Assembly (NCBI GenBank): GCA_964423085.1 | Contig: CAYRDB010000005.1 | Coordinates: forward strand, 1-37,077 | Direction: 5' to 3' | Source: JAUWZS01 sp964423085 | Lineage (GTDB): Archaea; Aenigmatarchaeota; Aenigmatarchaeia; CG10238-14; SCSR01 | Length of the DNA: 37,077 nt | Shown here: in pieces, positions 23,518-30,937 of the stretch | How the letters are laid out: each line of letters begins with the position of its first letter | Position numbering within the stretch: the first letter of the stretch is position 1 | Notes under the pieces: model-generated | Databases searched by the model: none | What the model saw: only the letters and a program-made list of their open reading frames with translations | What the model was told of the DNA's origin: nothing | Made by a program: the position numbers and the translations under genes

Positions 23518-25278
23518 ATGAGTAGTGGTCGAATGATAACAGCCGCAGAACTGAAGAAAAAGTATTTGGATTTCTTCAAAGAGAAGGGGCACGCGGTCAT
23601 ACCGAACGCTTCTCTGATTCCGGAGAACGATCCGACAGTGCTTTTCACGCCAGCAGGCATGCATCCATTGATACCTTTTCTGATGGGACAGAAGCATCCG
23701 CTAGGAAAGAGGCTGGTAAACGTTCAGAAATGCCTAAGGACGGATGACATAGACGAGGTAGGGGACGGATGCCATCATAGTTTTTTCGAGATGCTTGGAA
23801 ACTGGTCGCTGGGCGACTATTTCAAAGAAGATTCGATAGCATGGAGTTTCGAATTCCTAACCAGCAAGAAATGGCTGGGCATAGACAAGGACAGGATTTA
23901 TATCACTGTGTTCGAGGGCGACAGCGATTCTCCGAAGGACGAGGAAAGCGCAAAGGTTTGGGAGTCTGTTGGAATACCTATGGAGAGGATTTTCTTTCTG
24001 CCGAAAAAGGACAACTGGTGGATAGCTGGGAGCTCTGGGCCTTGCGGGCCCGACACGGAAATATTCTACGACACGGGAAAGAATGCGTGCGGGAAGAAGT
24101 GCATGCCCGGATGCCACTGCGGGAAGTATGTTGAAATCTGGAACAATGTTTTCATGCAATACAACAAGACTCCTGACGGAAAGTACGAGAAATTATGCCA
24201 AAGGAACGTGGACACAGGCATGGGAGTGGAACGGGTTGTTGCGGTGCTCAATGGAAATGACAGCGACTATGAGACTGGTATGTTCTCTCCTATGATGGAT
24301 GCTGTAAGGAATTCTTCCAAATCTTTCGACGAAAGGAGCGCGAGGATAGTCTCAGACCACGCCAGGGCTTCGGTTTTCCTGCTCGCAGAAGGCATAGCTC
24401 CTAAGAATGTAGATCGGGGATACATACTACGCAGGCTGATAAGAAGGGCGGTAAGGCACGGAAGGGTGCTGGGACTGCCTGAAGATTTTATGAAGTCTTT
24501 GGCAGAGACTGTTATAGTAACGTACAAGAAAGACTATCCGCACCTTGAGGAAATGAAAAAATTCATAATCGACGAAATATGCAAGGAGGAAAAGAAGTTC
24601 ACATCCACTCTTGAAAAAGGCATGAAAAAGTTCGAGCATGTTGCAAAGGGCGAAAGGATAGACGGGAAGGAGGCGTTCCTTCTTTTCCAGAGCTACGGGT
24701 TCCCGATAGAGATGACCGTTGAACTTGCAAAGGAGAACGGCAAAACTGTCGATTTGGGTGGTTATGAGAAGGAGTTTGAAAAGCACCAGCAGACTTCCAG
24801 GGTAGGAGCTGAGAAAAAGTTCAAGGGTGGGCTGAGCGACGCGTCTGAGCAGACTACCAAACTGCATACAGCGACTCATCTTCTCGCGCAGGCGCTGAGG
24901 GTTGTTCTGAAAGACGAAGGAATAATGCAGAAGGGCGCGAACATAACTCCGGAAAGGCTTAGGTTTGACTTCAACTTTGACAGGAGACTTACAGAGGAAG
25001 AACTGAAGAAGGTTGAAGATTTGGTCAACGAGCAGATTGTAAAAGGTCTTGCTGTTAGAAAAGATGAAATGGAAGCTGATAAAGCGAAGAAAATCGCGCA
25101 AGGAGCATTCGGTCACAAGTATGGAGATAGGGTGTATGTATATTCGATAGGCGATTTTTCAAAGGAGATTTGCGGGGGGCCGCACGTGGAAAACACCAAA
25201 CATCTGGGCAAGTTCAAAATTCTGAAAGAGGAAGCTGTGGCTGCTGGAGTCAGAAGGATAAAAGCCATTGTCGAGTGA
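23518..25278 (+). CDS. alaS: Alanyl-tRNA synthetase, short form without C-Ala domain
   Basis: Charges tRNA-Ala and edits mischarged Ser/Gly. The class II core is clear (FTPAGMHPLIPFLMG, motif 2 VQKCLRTDDIDEVGD followed by HSFFEMLGNWSLGDYF). The editing site is intact: HTATH (H450, H454) and CGGPH (C552, H556). The protein stops at 586 residues just after the editing domain, so the C-terminal C-Ala/DHHA1 region of the usual 870-900-residue enzymes is absent. A Cys cluster CGKKCMPGCHCGKYVEIWN lies near residue 195. Sequence style and length recall the short AlaRS of Patescibacteria rather than archaeal AlaRS. The ATG at 23533 is an alternative start. Confidence 0.94.
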   Translation: MSSGRMITAAELKKKYLDFFKEKGHAVIPNASLIPENDPTVLFTPAGMHPLIPFLMGQKHPLGKRLVNVQKCLRTDDIDEVGDGCHHSFFEMLGNWSLGDYFKEDSIAWSFEFLTSKKWLGIDKDRIYITVFEGDSDSPKDEESAKVWESVGIPMERIFFLPKKDNWWIAGSSGPCGPDTEIFYDTGKNACGKKCMPGCHCGKYVEIWNNVFMQYNKTPDGKYEKLCQRNVDTGMGVERVVAVLNGNDSDYETGMFSPMMDAVRNSSKSFDERSARIVSDHARASVFLLAEGIAPKNVDRGYILRRLIRRAVRHGRVLGLPEDFMKSLAETVIVTYKKDYPHLEEMKKFIIDEICKEEKKFTSTLEKGMKKFEHVAKGERIDGKEAFLLFQSYGFPIEMTVELAKENGKTVDLGGYEKEFEKHQQTSRVGAEKKFKGGLSDASEQTTKLHTATHLLAQALRVVLKDEGIMQKGANITPERLRFDFNFDRRLTEEELKKVEDLVNEQIVKGLAVRKDEMEADKAKKIAQGAFGHKYGDRVYVYSIGDFSKEICGGPHVENTKHLGKFKILKEEAVAAGVRRIKAIVE

Positions 25279-25287
25279 GTTTTGGAT

Positions 25288-25295
25288 ATTTAAAA
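25288..25295 (+). promoter_or_regulatory. TATA box of the double-SIS gene
   Basis: ATTTAAAA is centred about 25 bp before the ATG, consistent with a leaderless transcript. Confidence 0.55.
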
Positions 25296-25316
25296 TTGAT
25301 TCTCACATCTTAGAGT

Positions 25317-26492
25317 ATGTCAGATTCAAACTGCTCGGACATGAACATAGGGCTGTTCTTTGAAAACTGGACTCACTACACTTCAATAATACCTTCTCTT
25401 CTTTTTTATGTTAAAAGAGACAGGTCGAAAATAGAAAGACTTGCAGACTTGCTATATGACAGCTCGAAAGCGATATATTGGGGAGGCTTTGGCAGGTCTG
25501 AAAAAGTTGCTCTGAGAGGCAACAGGAATTTTGAAGAGGGTCTTTGTAGGACTTCGTCATATGTTACAGGAGACGGGTTCGACACAAAACCAGACAAGGA
25601 AGACATTTTCATAACAGTTTCAGGTTCGCTAGATGATAAGAACAAGGACAGGTTTGAGATAGCTAAGAAACATGGGATGAAGACAGTTTCCATAACGAAA
25701 AATCCGGAATCGAGAATAGCCAAGGAATCTGACATAGTAATTACAATGCCTGGTAAAATAGCAGGCGAGCCTTACATAAAGGACTATTTCAAAAAGCTAA
25801 GCGTGAACGAATTTGGACCTCGTCAGCCCACACCTTTCGAAGAGTTGGGAGCGGTGTTCGAGTTGGGCTCTTTCTTTTTCATAGATGCTTTGAGCTATGC
25901 ATGTTCGAAACATGAAAAGTTGTTTCCTTTCAATTTGATGGAAAAGAAACTTTACAATTCTATGATATATCTCGGAGAGTGCGGGCAGGTATTAGATCAA
26001 CAGGTCGACAAGATATGTAAGTTGGTCAAGAGCATACAAGCTGGGTCGGGAAACGTGTACACATCCGGATTCAGATACAATGCTGAAATAGCTGCAATAT
26101 CGGCTATAAGACTGCACCATGAAGTCTATGTGAAAGACAGAAGGAAGGCGTTCTCAATCGAATCTAAGAACTTTCCAAAGTTCAAAAAAGGAGACATACT
26201 AATGCCAATAACAGGCGAGGGTGAAAACATTTTTATAAACTACGTTGTTGACGAGTGTATGAAGAGTTGCGGAGAGATATTTCCCATAACTTACAAGCCA
26301 GATTCCAGCGTTGTCAGTAAAGCCGGCATAGATAATAGCATAATCATGCCAAAGGGAAAGCACTATGAAATGAAAGACGGCTATGAAATAAGAGATTTTG
26401 AGATAGGCGTGCTGCCCTTGAACGACTGCATATCCCTATCTCTCGGAAGGACAGAAGAGGAGATGAGGAAGACGCACAGCGCGTTCTCCTAG
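25317..26492 (+). CDS. Tandem SIS-domain protein (sugar-phosphate isomerase-like)
   Basis: The 391-residue protein holds two SIS (sugar isomerase) folds. The first covers about residues 40-150 with IYWGGFGRSEKVALRGNRNF and FITVSGSLDD. The segment PTPFEELGAVFELGSFFFIDAL resembles the C-terminal helix of 6-phospho-3-hexuloisomerase. The second SIS is about residues 235-345 (NVYTSGFRYNAEIAAISAIR, ILMPITGEGEN). Double-SIS proteins include GlmS-like deaminases and bifunctional phosphoglucose/phosphomannose isomerases, but the catalytic residues cannot be matched with confidence here. It is a single gene with its own promoter, and its stop overlaps that of the convergent CxxC protein gene. Confidence 0.72.
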   Translation: MSDSNCSDMNIGLFFENWTHYTSIIPSLLFYVKRDRSKIERLADLLYDSSKAIYWGGFGRSEKVALRGNRNFEEGLCRTSSYVTGDGFDTKPDKEDIFITVSGSLDDKNKDRFEIAKKHGMKTVSITKNPESRIAKESDIVITMPGKIAGEPYIKDYFKKLSVNEFGPRQPTPFEELGAVFELGSFFFIDALSYACSKHEKLFPFNLMEKKLYNSMIYLGECGQVLDQQVDKICKLVKSIQAGSGNVYTSGFRYNAEIAAISAIRLHHEVYVKDRRKAFSIESKNFPKFKKGDILMPITGEGENIFINYVVDECMKSCGEIFPITYKPDSSVVSKAGIDNSIIMPKGKHYEMKDGYEIRDFEIGVLPLNDCISLSLGRTEEEMRKTHSAFS

Positions 26493-26926
26493 TTTCTCAC
26501 GCAGACTACAGGCGGAGATACTAGAATATCGCACATCGCATTGAACATCTGCTCAACTGTGGGGTTGTCCAAGTTTTTGCTGCCGTAGTAGCTGTCCATA
26601 GAAAGTTTAGGCTCGGACAGGCTGTTGTCTCTTATCTTTTGGACAAAGACCTGCTCTGGCATAGAAGACGCGGCGGATTCGATGTAAGATATTTTATCGG
26701 TGCAGTTTGAGCAAGTCGCAGGATATCTGTATTCGATTATGGTGTACCCAGAACTAATGAGAGACTTTCTTAAAGTCCCATCTATCACATAATCTACAAC
26801 GTTATCGTCAGGAAAAGACGATTTTTCTTCTGTTTGGGAAAGGCTAGAAACGCCCATTGTTATGCTGGACCCCAACATAAGAACCATGAGTAGTATGGAC
26901 ATGGATTTTTTGCTGCTTAATTTCAT
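26489..26926 (-). CDS. Secreted CxxC protein, possible thioredoxin fold
   Basis: The 145-residue protein has an N-terminal signal or anchor (KKSMSILLMVLMLGSSITMG), then a short linker and a domain with a strand followed by TCSNC (C72, C75), in the position of a thioredoxin active site (TIIEYRYPATCSNC). A further Cys pair lies near the C-terminus (AMCDILVSPPVVC). This suggests an extracytoplasmic thiol/disulfide protein; the fold assignment is an inference from the strand-CxxC-helix pattern. The ATG is preferred to an upstream TTG. It shares a palindromic TATA box with the divergent SpoIIM-family gene. Confidence 0.6.
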   Translation of the reverse strand: MKLSSKKSMSILLMVLMLGSSITMGVSSLSQTEEKSSFPDDNVVDYVIDGTLRKSLISSGYTIIEYRYPATCSNCTDKISYIESAASSMPEQVFVQKIRDNSLSEPKLSMDSYYGSKNLDNPTVEQMFNAMCDILVSPPVVCVRN

Positions 26927-26947
26927 ATTTATTGCACCCAATCCAAC

Positions 26948-26961
26948 TAATTATATAATTA
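26948..26961. promoter_or_regulatory. Palindromic bidirectional TATA box
   Basis: TAATTATATAATTA is a perfect 14-bp palindrome. Its centre is 26-27 bp from the ATG of the SpoIIM-family gene on the plus strand and 28-29 bp from the ATG of the CxxC protein on the minus strand. A single TBP site could thus serve two leaderless divergent genes. Confidence 0.7.
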
Positions 26962-26980
26962 ATGCGCAGTGTGATTATAA

Positions 26981-27763
26981 ATGGTGCTTGAACGGCTAAT
27001 AACCATCAAGGCTGCTGAAAGGAACCCATTCGCAATGTTCCTTATAGGCGCTCTCGTATCAATTGTGTGCCTTGTGGTATCTTTCATAGTCTTCAACGAA
27101 TCTATCGGGATGTTCACAGCATTCCTTATAACAATAACCATGACCCCGTTCATGGTCAGGCTTCATCGAGCCGAAGAGGAGGAAACCGACATGGAGGTCT
27201 CTAGAAGAGTGGGGAACTGTCTGTCAAGGCACAAGGACATACTGACCATATACACTGCTTTCTTCCTAGGCGTGATACTTTCTCTTTCCATAATATACAT
27301 AATGCTTCCTGCCGAGGTAGTTCAGGACATATTCAGCGACCAGATAAACGAGATCAATATAATACGCGGCAATTTCGCCGAGTTCGGCACATTCCAGAGG
27401 ATAATTGTCAATAATCTGGGCGTATTCATGCTGGCCTTTTTGTTTTCGTTCCTATTCGGAGCAGGGGCGATATTCATACTTTCGTGGAACGCCTCGGTTC
27501 TGGCAGCGGCCATAGGCATGGCGACGGCGTCCCTTGGAGGGGCACACACATTTCCTATAGCAGCTCTTATTTTCTTCCCTCACGGCAGCCTGGAAATACT
27601 CGCATATTTCATAGCAGCAATATCCGGAGGTCTGGTGTCGGCGGCGATATCAAAGAAATTCTCAAGGAACTTTTTCGAGGTTATTAAGGATGTCTCGCTA
27701 TTCATGATGGTGGCGGTAATCCTTCTCTTTGTAGGCGGAATCATAGAGGCTGTCCAGATTTAG
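26981..27763 (+). CDS. SpoIIM-family (DUF95/COG1300) membrane protein, copy 2
   Basis: The 260-residue protein has about six to seven transmembrane helices. The signature region NNLGVFMLAFLFSFLFGAGA, followed by LSWNASVLAAAIG and IFFPHGSLEILAYFIAAISGG, contains the PHG-x-x-E motif of the family. It is clearly related in plan to the protein encoded at 21062-21748 but has a longer N-terminus with two extra helices and a charged loop (HRAEEEETDMEVSRR). It is leaderless from a palindromic TATA box shared with a secreted CxxC protein. The function is unknown. Confidence 0.85.
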   Translation: MVLERLITIKAAERNPFAMFLIGALVSIVCLVVSFIVFNESIGMFTAFLITITMTPFMVRLHRAEEEETDMEVSRRVGNCLSRHKDILTIYTAFFLGVILSLSIIYIMLPAEVVQDIFSDQINEINIIRGNFAEFGTFQRIIVNNLGVFMLAFLFSFLFGAGAIFILSWNASVLAAAIGMATASLGGAHTFPIAALIFFPHGSLEILAYFIAAISGGLVSAAISKKFSRNFFEVIKDVSLFMMVAVILLFVGGIIEAVQI

Positions 27764-27811
27764 AACACTGTCATCTGATTAAAATCATGTTCATTGGAAG
27801 CTGCATATTGT

Positions 27812-30295
27812 CTATTCCAAATAGATTGCAGGCTTCATAGGTTTGGCCTTTCCCGATTTTCCTGTCGGGTCGTATTTTTTCTTGTCGTTTACAGCGAAGA
27901 ACGTTAGTTTGAAAATTAAATTCTTGTTTAACTCCTCAACCCCCTCCTTGTAGTATTCGAGCTCCTTCGGAAGGGTGTAGACGTACACATTCTTCGCGTC
28001 CTTGCCCTGTTTGGACTTCATTATCAGCGCAATCGCGTTAACATCTTCCAAAAGCTTCTCCGCAGCTTTCTCCTGCTCCTCGAACGTTTTGTCTATTTTT
28101 GACTCATCGGCCACCGGCCATTCTGCTAGGCTGACGAATCCCTTGTTTCCGATTTTCTCCCACATCTCCTCTGCTATGTGCGGGCAGAAGGGAGATATCA
28201 GCTTCAATATTGTTCCGTAGTCCTTCTTTGACACTTTGGCATTCTGCATATAGTCCACGCATGACATAATCGCCGATATTGCCTTCGGGTATTCGAAGTT
28301 CTCAATGCTTTCTGTGACAATCTTTACAGCGCTGTTGATTTTGCTGTCAAGCCTCTTGTTTTCAGTTTTTCTTGCAGAGGCATTCTCGCCTAGCTTGATT
28401 ATCCTGTTTATGGCTCTGAAGCTCCCCTCAACGCCCTTGTCGCTCCACTCCATTTGCTTGTCTGGAGATGAGACGGACAGTATGAACATCCTGGCAGTGT
28501 CTATACCGTACTTGTCAGATATCTCGGTCTGGTAAACTACATTTCCTTTGCTCTTGCTCATCTTGGCTCCGTCCTTGTAGACTATGCCCTGGTTGAACAG
28601 CTTTGTGAACGGCTCGTCGAAATTTACAATCCCCATATCCTTGAGGACTTTGGTGAAGAACCTTGCGTATATCAGGTGCATTACTGCGTGTTCTGTCCCT
28701 CCTATGTACTGGTCGACCGGCATCCAGTAGTTCACCTTATCTCTGTCGAAGGGCGCCTTTGTGTTCTTGCTGTCGCAGTACCTCAAAAAGTACCAGGAAG
28801 AATCCACGAACCCTCCCATTGTGTCGGTCTCGCGCTCCGCAGTCCCGCCGCATTTCGGGCATTTTGTGTTGAAAAATTTCTTGTTTTCCGCCAGAGGGTT
28901 CGGAGAGCCAAAGTCAACCTTCTCGGGAAGCAGAACCGGCAGCTCCTTCTCTGGAACAGGTACCATCCCGCATTTTTTGCAGTAAACCACAGGTATGGGC
29001 GTGCCCCAGTACCTCTGCCTTGATATCATCCAGTCCTTTATCTTGTAGTTTACCGTCTTCCTACCCATCCCCTTCTTTTCTATCCAGTCCGCCATTTTCG
29101 GAAGGGCTTCCACATTGCCCATTCCCGAGAAATCGCCAGAGTTGAACAGCAATCCATCTTCTGTATAAGCGTCTTCAAAGTCCTTCGGGTCTATTGGCTT
29201 GCCGTCCTTGCTTATCACAAACTTGAGAGGTATTCCGTACTTTCTGGCAAAGCGAAAGTCCCTCTTGTCGTGGGCGTCGCACATCACAACGCCGGTTCCG
29301 TACATTACCGCAAAATTAGAAACGTATACAGGTATTCTGTCTCCTGTCGCAGGATTTATAGCATACTTTCCTGTGAACACTCCTTCCTTGTCCTTCTTCT
29401 CGTTGATTCTGTCCTCTATCTTCTCTTTCGATACTTTTTTCACAAATTCCTTGACCGCATTTTCTTGCGGGGTTCCCTTTGAAAGCTCCACTGCAAGCGG
29501 GCTTTCAGGCGCCACAGCAAGGAATGTCACAGAGAATATTGTGTCGCACCTTGTAGTGAAAGTTGACAGATTCTTATCTGAGCCCTCCAGAGGAAAGTTT
29601 ATTTCAACGCCGTGGCTCTTGCCTATCCAGTTCCTTTGCATGGTCTTTATCCTTTCTGGCCACTGTATTTTTTCCAAATCTTCGAGAAGCCTGTCCGCAT
29701 AGTCTGTTATCCTGAAGAACCACTGGTTCATTTCCTTTTTCACAACCTCCCCGTCGCACCTCCAGCACTTTCCGCCAGCCGACTCCTCGTCGGCCAGGGT
29801 CGACTGGCACTTGTCGCACCAGTTGACAATCGCGCTCTTCTTGTAAGCAAGCCCCCTTTCGAGCAACTTGAGGAAAAAATACTGATTCCACTTGTAATAT
29901 TCCGGATCGTGGCTGGCCAGCACCCTGTTCCAGTCGTAGCTGTTCCCCAGAGCTTTCTGGTATTCCATAATCTTCTTTATAGATGATTCGGCGTACTTTT
30001 TTGGATGTATATTGTTCTTCTTTGCAGCAGTTTCTGCAGGAAGACCGAAAGAGTCGTATCCTATCGGATAAAGGACATTGAACCCCTGCATGCGCTTGAA
30101 TCGGGCGTAGATGTCTCCTATTGTGTAGTTTCTTACATGCCCCATGTGCAGGAAGCTGGCTGACGGATATGGATACATCTCAAGGACGTAGTATTTCCTT
30201 TTCTTTTTGTCGATTTTAGCTTCGAAGGCCTTACCTTCCTCCCACCTTTTCTGCCATTTCTTTTCAACAGCATTCATGTCCACTTTAGACACCAT
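27812..30295 (-). CDS. leuS: Leucyl-tRNA synthetase, bacterial type
   Basis: A class I synthetase for tRNA-Leu, 827 residues. Signatures are PYPSASFLHMGHVRNYTIGD (HMGH, residues 50-53), the zinc knuckle CDKCQSTLADEE, the editing domain with TTRCDTIFSVTFLAVAPE and DAHDKRDF, DWMISRQRYWGTPIP, a second Cys pair (CPKCGG), DTMGGFVDSSWYFLRY, VDQYIGGTEHAVMHLIYARF, and KMSKSKGNVV near residue 578. These are the motifs and order of bacterial LeuRS; archaeal LeuRS is longer (about 900-960 residues) and inserts the editing domain differently. The gene converges on the second SpoIIM-family gene with a 48-bp gap. Confidence 0.97.
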   Translation of the reverse strand: MVSKVDMNAVEKKWQKRWEEGKAFEAKIDKKKRKYYVLEMYPYPSASFLHMGHVRNYTIGDIYARFKRMQGFNVLYPIGYDSFGLPAETAAKKNNIHPKKYAESSIKKIMEYQKALGNSYDWNRVLASHDPEYYKWNQYFFLKLLERGLAYKKSAIVNWCDKCQSTLADEESAGGKCWRCDGEVVKKEMNQWFFRITDYADRLLEDLEKIQWPERIKTMQRNWIGKSHGVEINFPLEGSDKNLSTFTTRCDTIFSVTFLAVAPESPLAVELSKGTPQENAVKEFVKKVSKEKIEDRINEKKDKEGVFTGKYAINPATGDRIPVYVSNFAVMYGTGVVMCDAHDKRDFRFARKYGIPLKFVISKDGKPIDPKDFEDAYTEDGLLFNSGDFSGMGNVEALPKMADWIEKKGMGRKTVNYKIKDWMISRQRYWGTPIPVVYCKKCGMVPVPEKELPVLLPEKVDFGSPNPLAENKKFFNTKCPKCGGTAERETDTMGGFVDSSWYFLRYCDSKNTKAPFDRDKVNYWMPVDQYIGGTEHAVMHLIYARFFTKVLKDMGIVNFDEPFTKLFNQGIVYKDGAKMSKSKGNVVYQTEISDKYGIDTARMFILSVSSPDKQMEWSDKGVEGSFRAINRIIKLGENASARKTENKRLDSKINSAVKIVTESIENFEYPKAISAIMSCVDYMQNAKVSKKDYGTILKLISPFCPHIAEEMWEKIGNKGFVSLAEWPVADESKIDKTFEEQEKAAEKLLEDVNAIALIMKSKQGKDAKNVYVYTLPKELEYYKEGVEELNKNLIFKLTFFAVNDKKKYDPTGKSGKAKPMKPAIYLE

Positions 30296-30335
30296 ATAAT
30301 AATTCTCGCAATAAAGGTTATTACTGTTGGCAAAG

Positions 30336-30905
30336 CTATCTTCGCTTCCTAGAAGTGCAGCATTTTCTGCTAATCAGGGTCAGCACATATCCCCCTATGA
30401 GAAGGACGAAGAAAATGAGTGTCACGTTCTCGTAAAGCATAGTGGTTATTGTGTTAAGCAGCGCATTCATCGGAACTGTGTTGACCACAGCCAGCAGGCC
30501 TATGAGTATCCAGAGCCCTATTGTCATGGAAACAGCTTTTCCGAATGGGTATATAACCCAATACGAGCTGTAGATTTTTGAGAAATACCTATTGTAAGAC
30601 GATACTAGAATTGCAAGAAAGAACCAGTGCAGATATGCGAACACAAAGTACGACAACGCCGCTATGAAAACGCTTCCCAACACCCCGTTCAGCAACTCAA
30701 GCACCCAGCCGCCTATTGCCAGGAATACCGTGCTTATTATTGTTTTGATTATGGGACCGGATATTCCGAACCTCAAGAACAACTCATCTTTGCGGCCAGA
30801 ATCCTTTCCTAGAGTTTCCATTTTCTTTCCGAAAGCCTCGACTTGCCTTTCAATATCCTTCGAGAAGTTGCAGCATCCGGACTTTTTCCTAACCTTTCTG
30901 GCCAT
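30336..30905 (-). CDS. Small polytopic membrane protein of unknown function
   Basis: The 189-residue protein starts with a basic, Cys-containing cytoplasmic segment (MARKVRKKSGCCNFSKDIER) and a short amphipathic helix rich in Lys/Glu/Gly, followed by about four to five hydrophobic helices and a basic C-terminus (RKCCTSRKRR). No known family is recognised. It lies 40 bp upstream of leuS and 32 bp downstream of the beta-propeller gene on the same strand, so these could be cotranscribed. Confidence 0.6.
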   Translation of the reverse strand: MARKVRKKSGCCNFSKDIERQVEAFGKKMETLGKDSGRKDELFLRFGISGPIIKTIISTVFLAIGGWVLELLNGVLGSVFIAALSYFVFAYLHWFFLAILVSSYNRYFSKIYSSYWVIYPFGKAVSMTIGLWILIGLLAVVNTVPMNALLNTITTMLYENVTLIFFVLLIGGYVLTLISRKCCTSRKRR

Positions 30906-30937
30906 AAAATAATATTGATTTCCTGCTAATAAAATGA

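Noticed and set aside
24427..25116. 229-residue open frame antisense to alaS
   Set aside because: Shadow of the AlaRS frame; Phe/Leu-rich without motifs.
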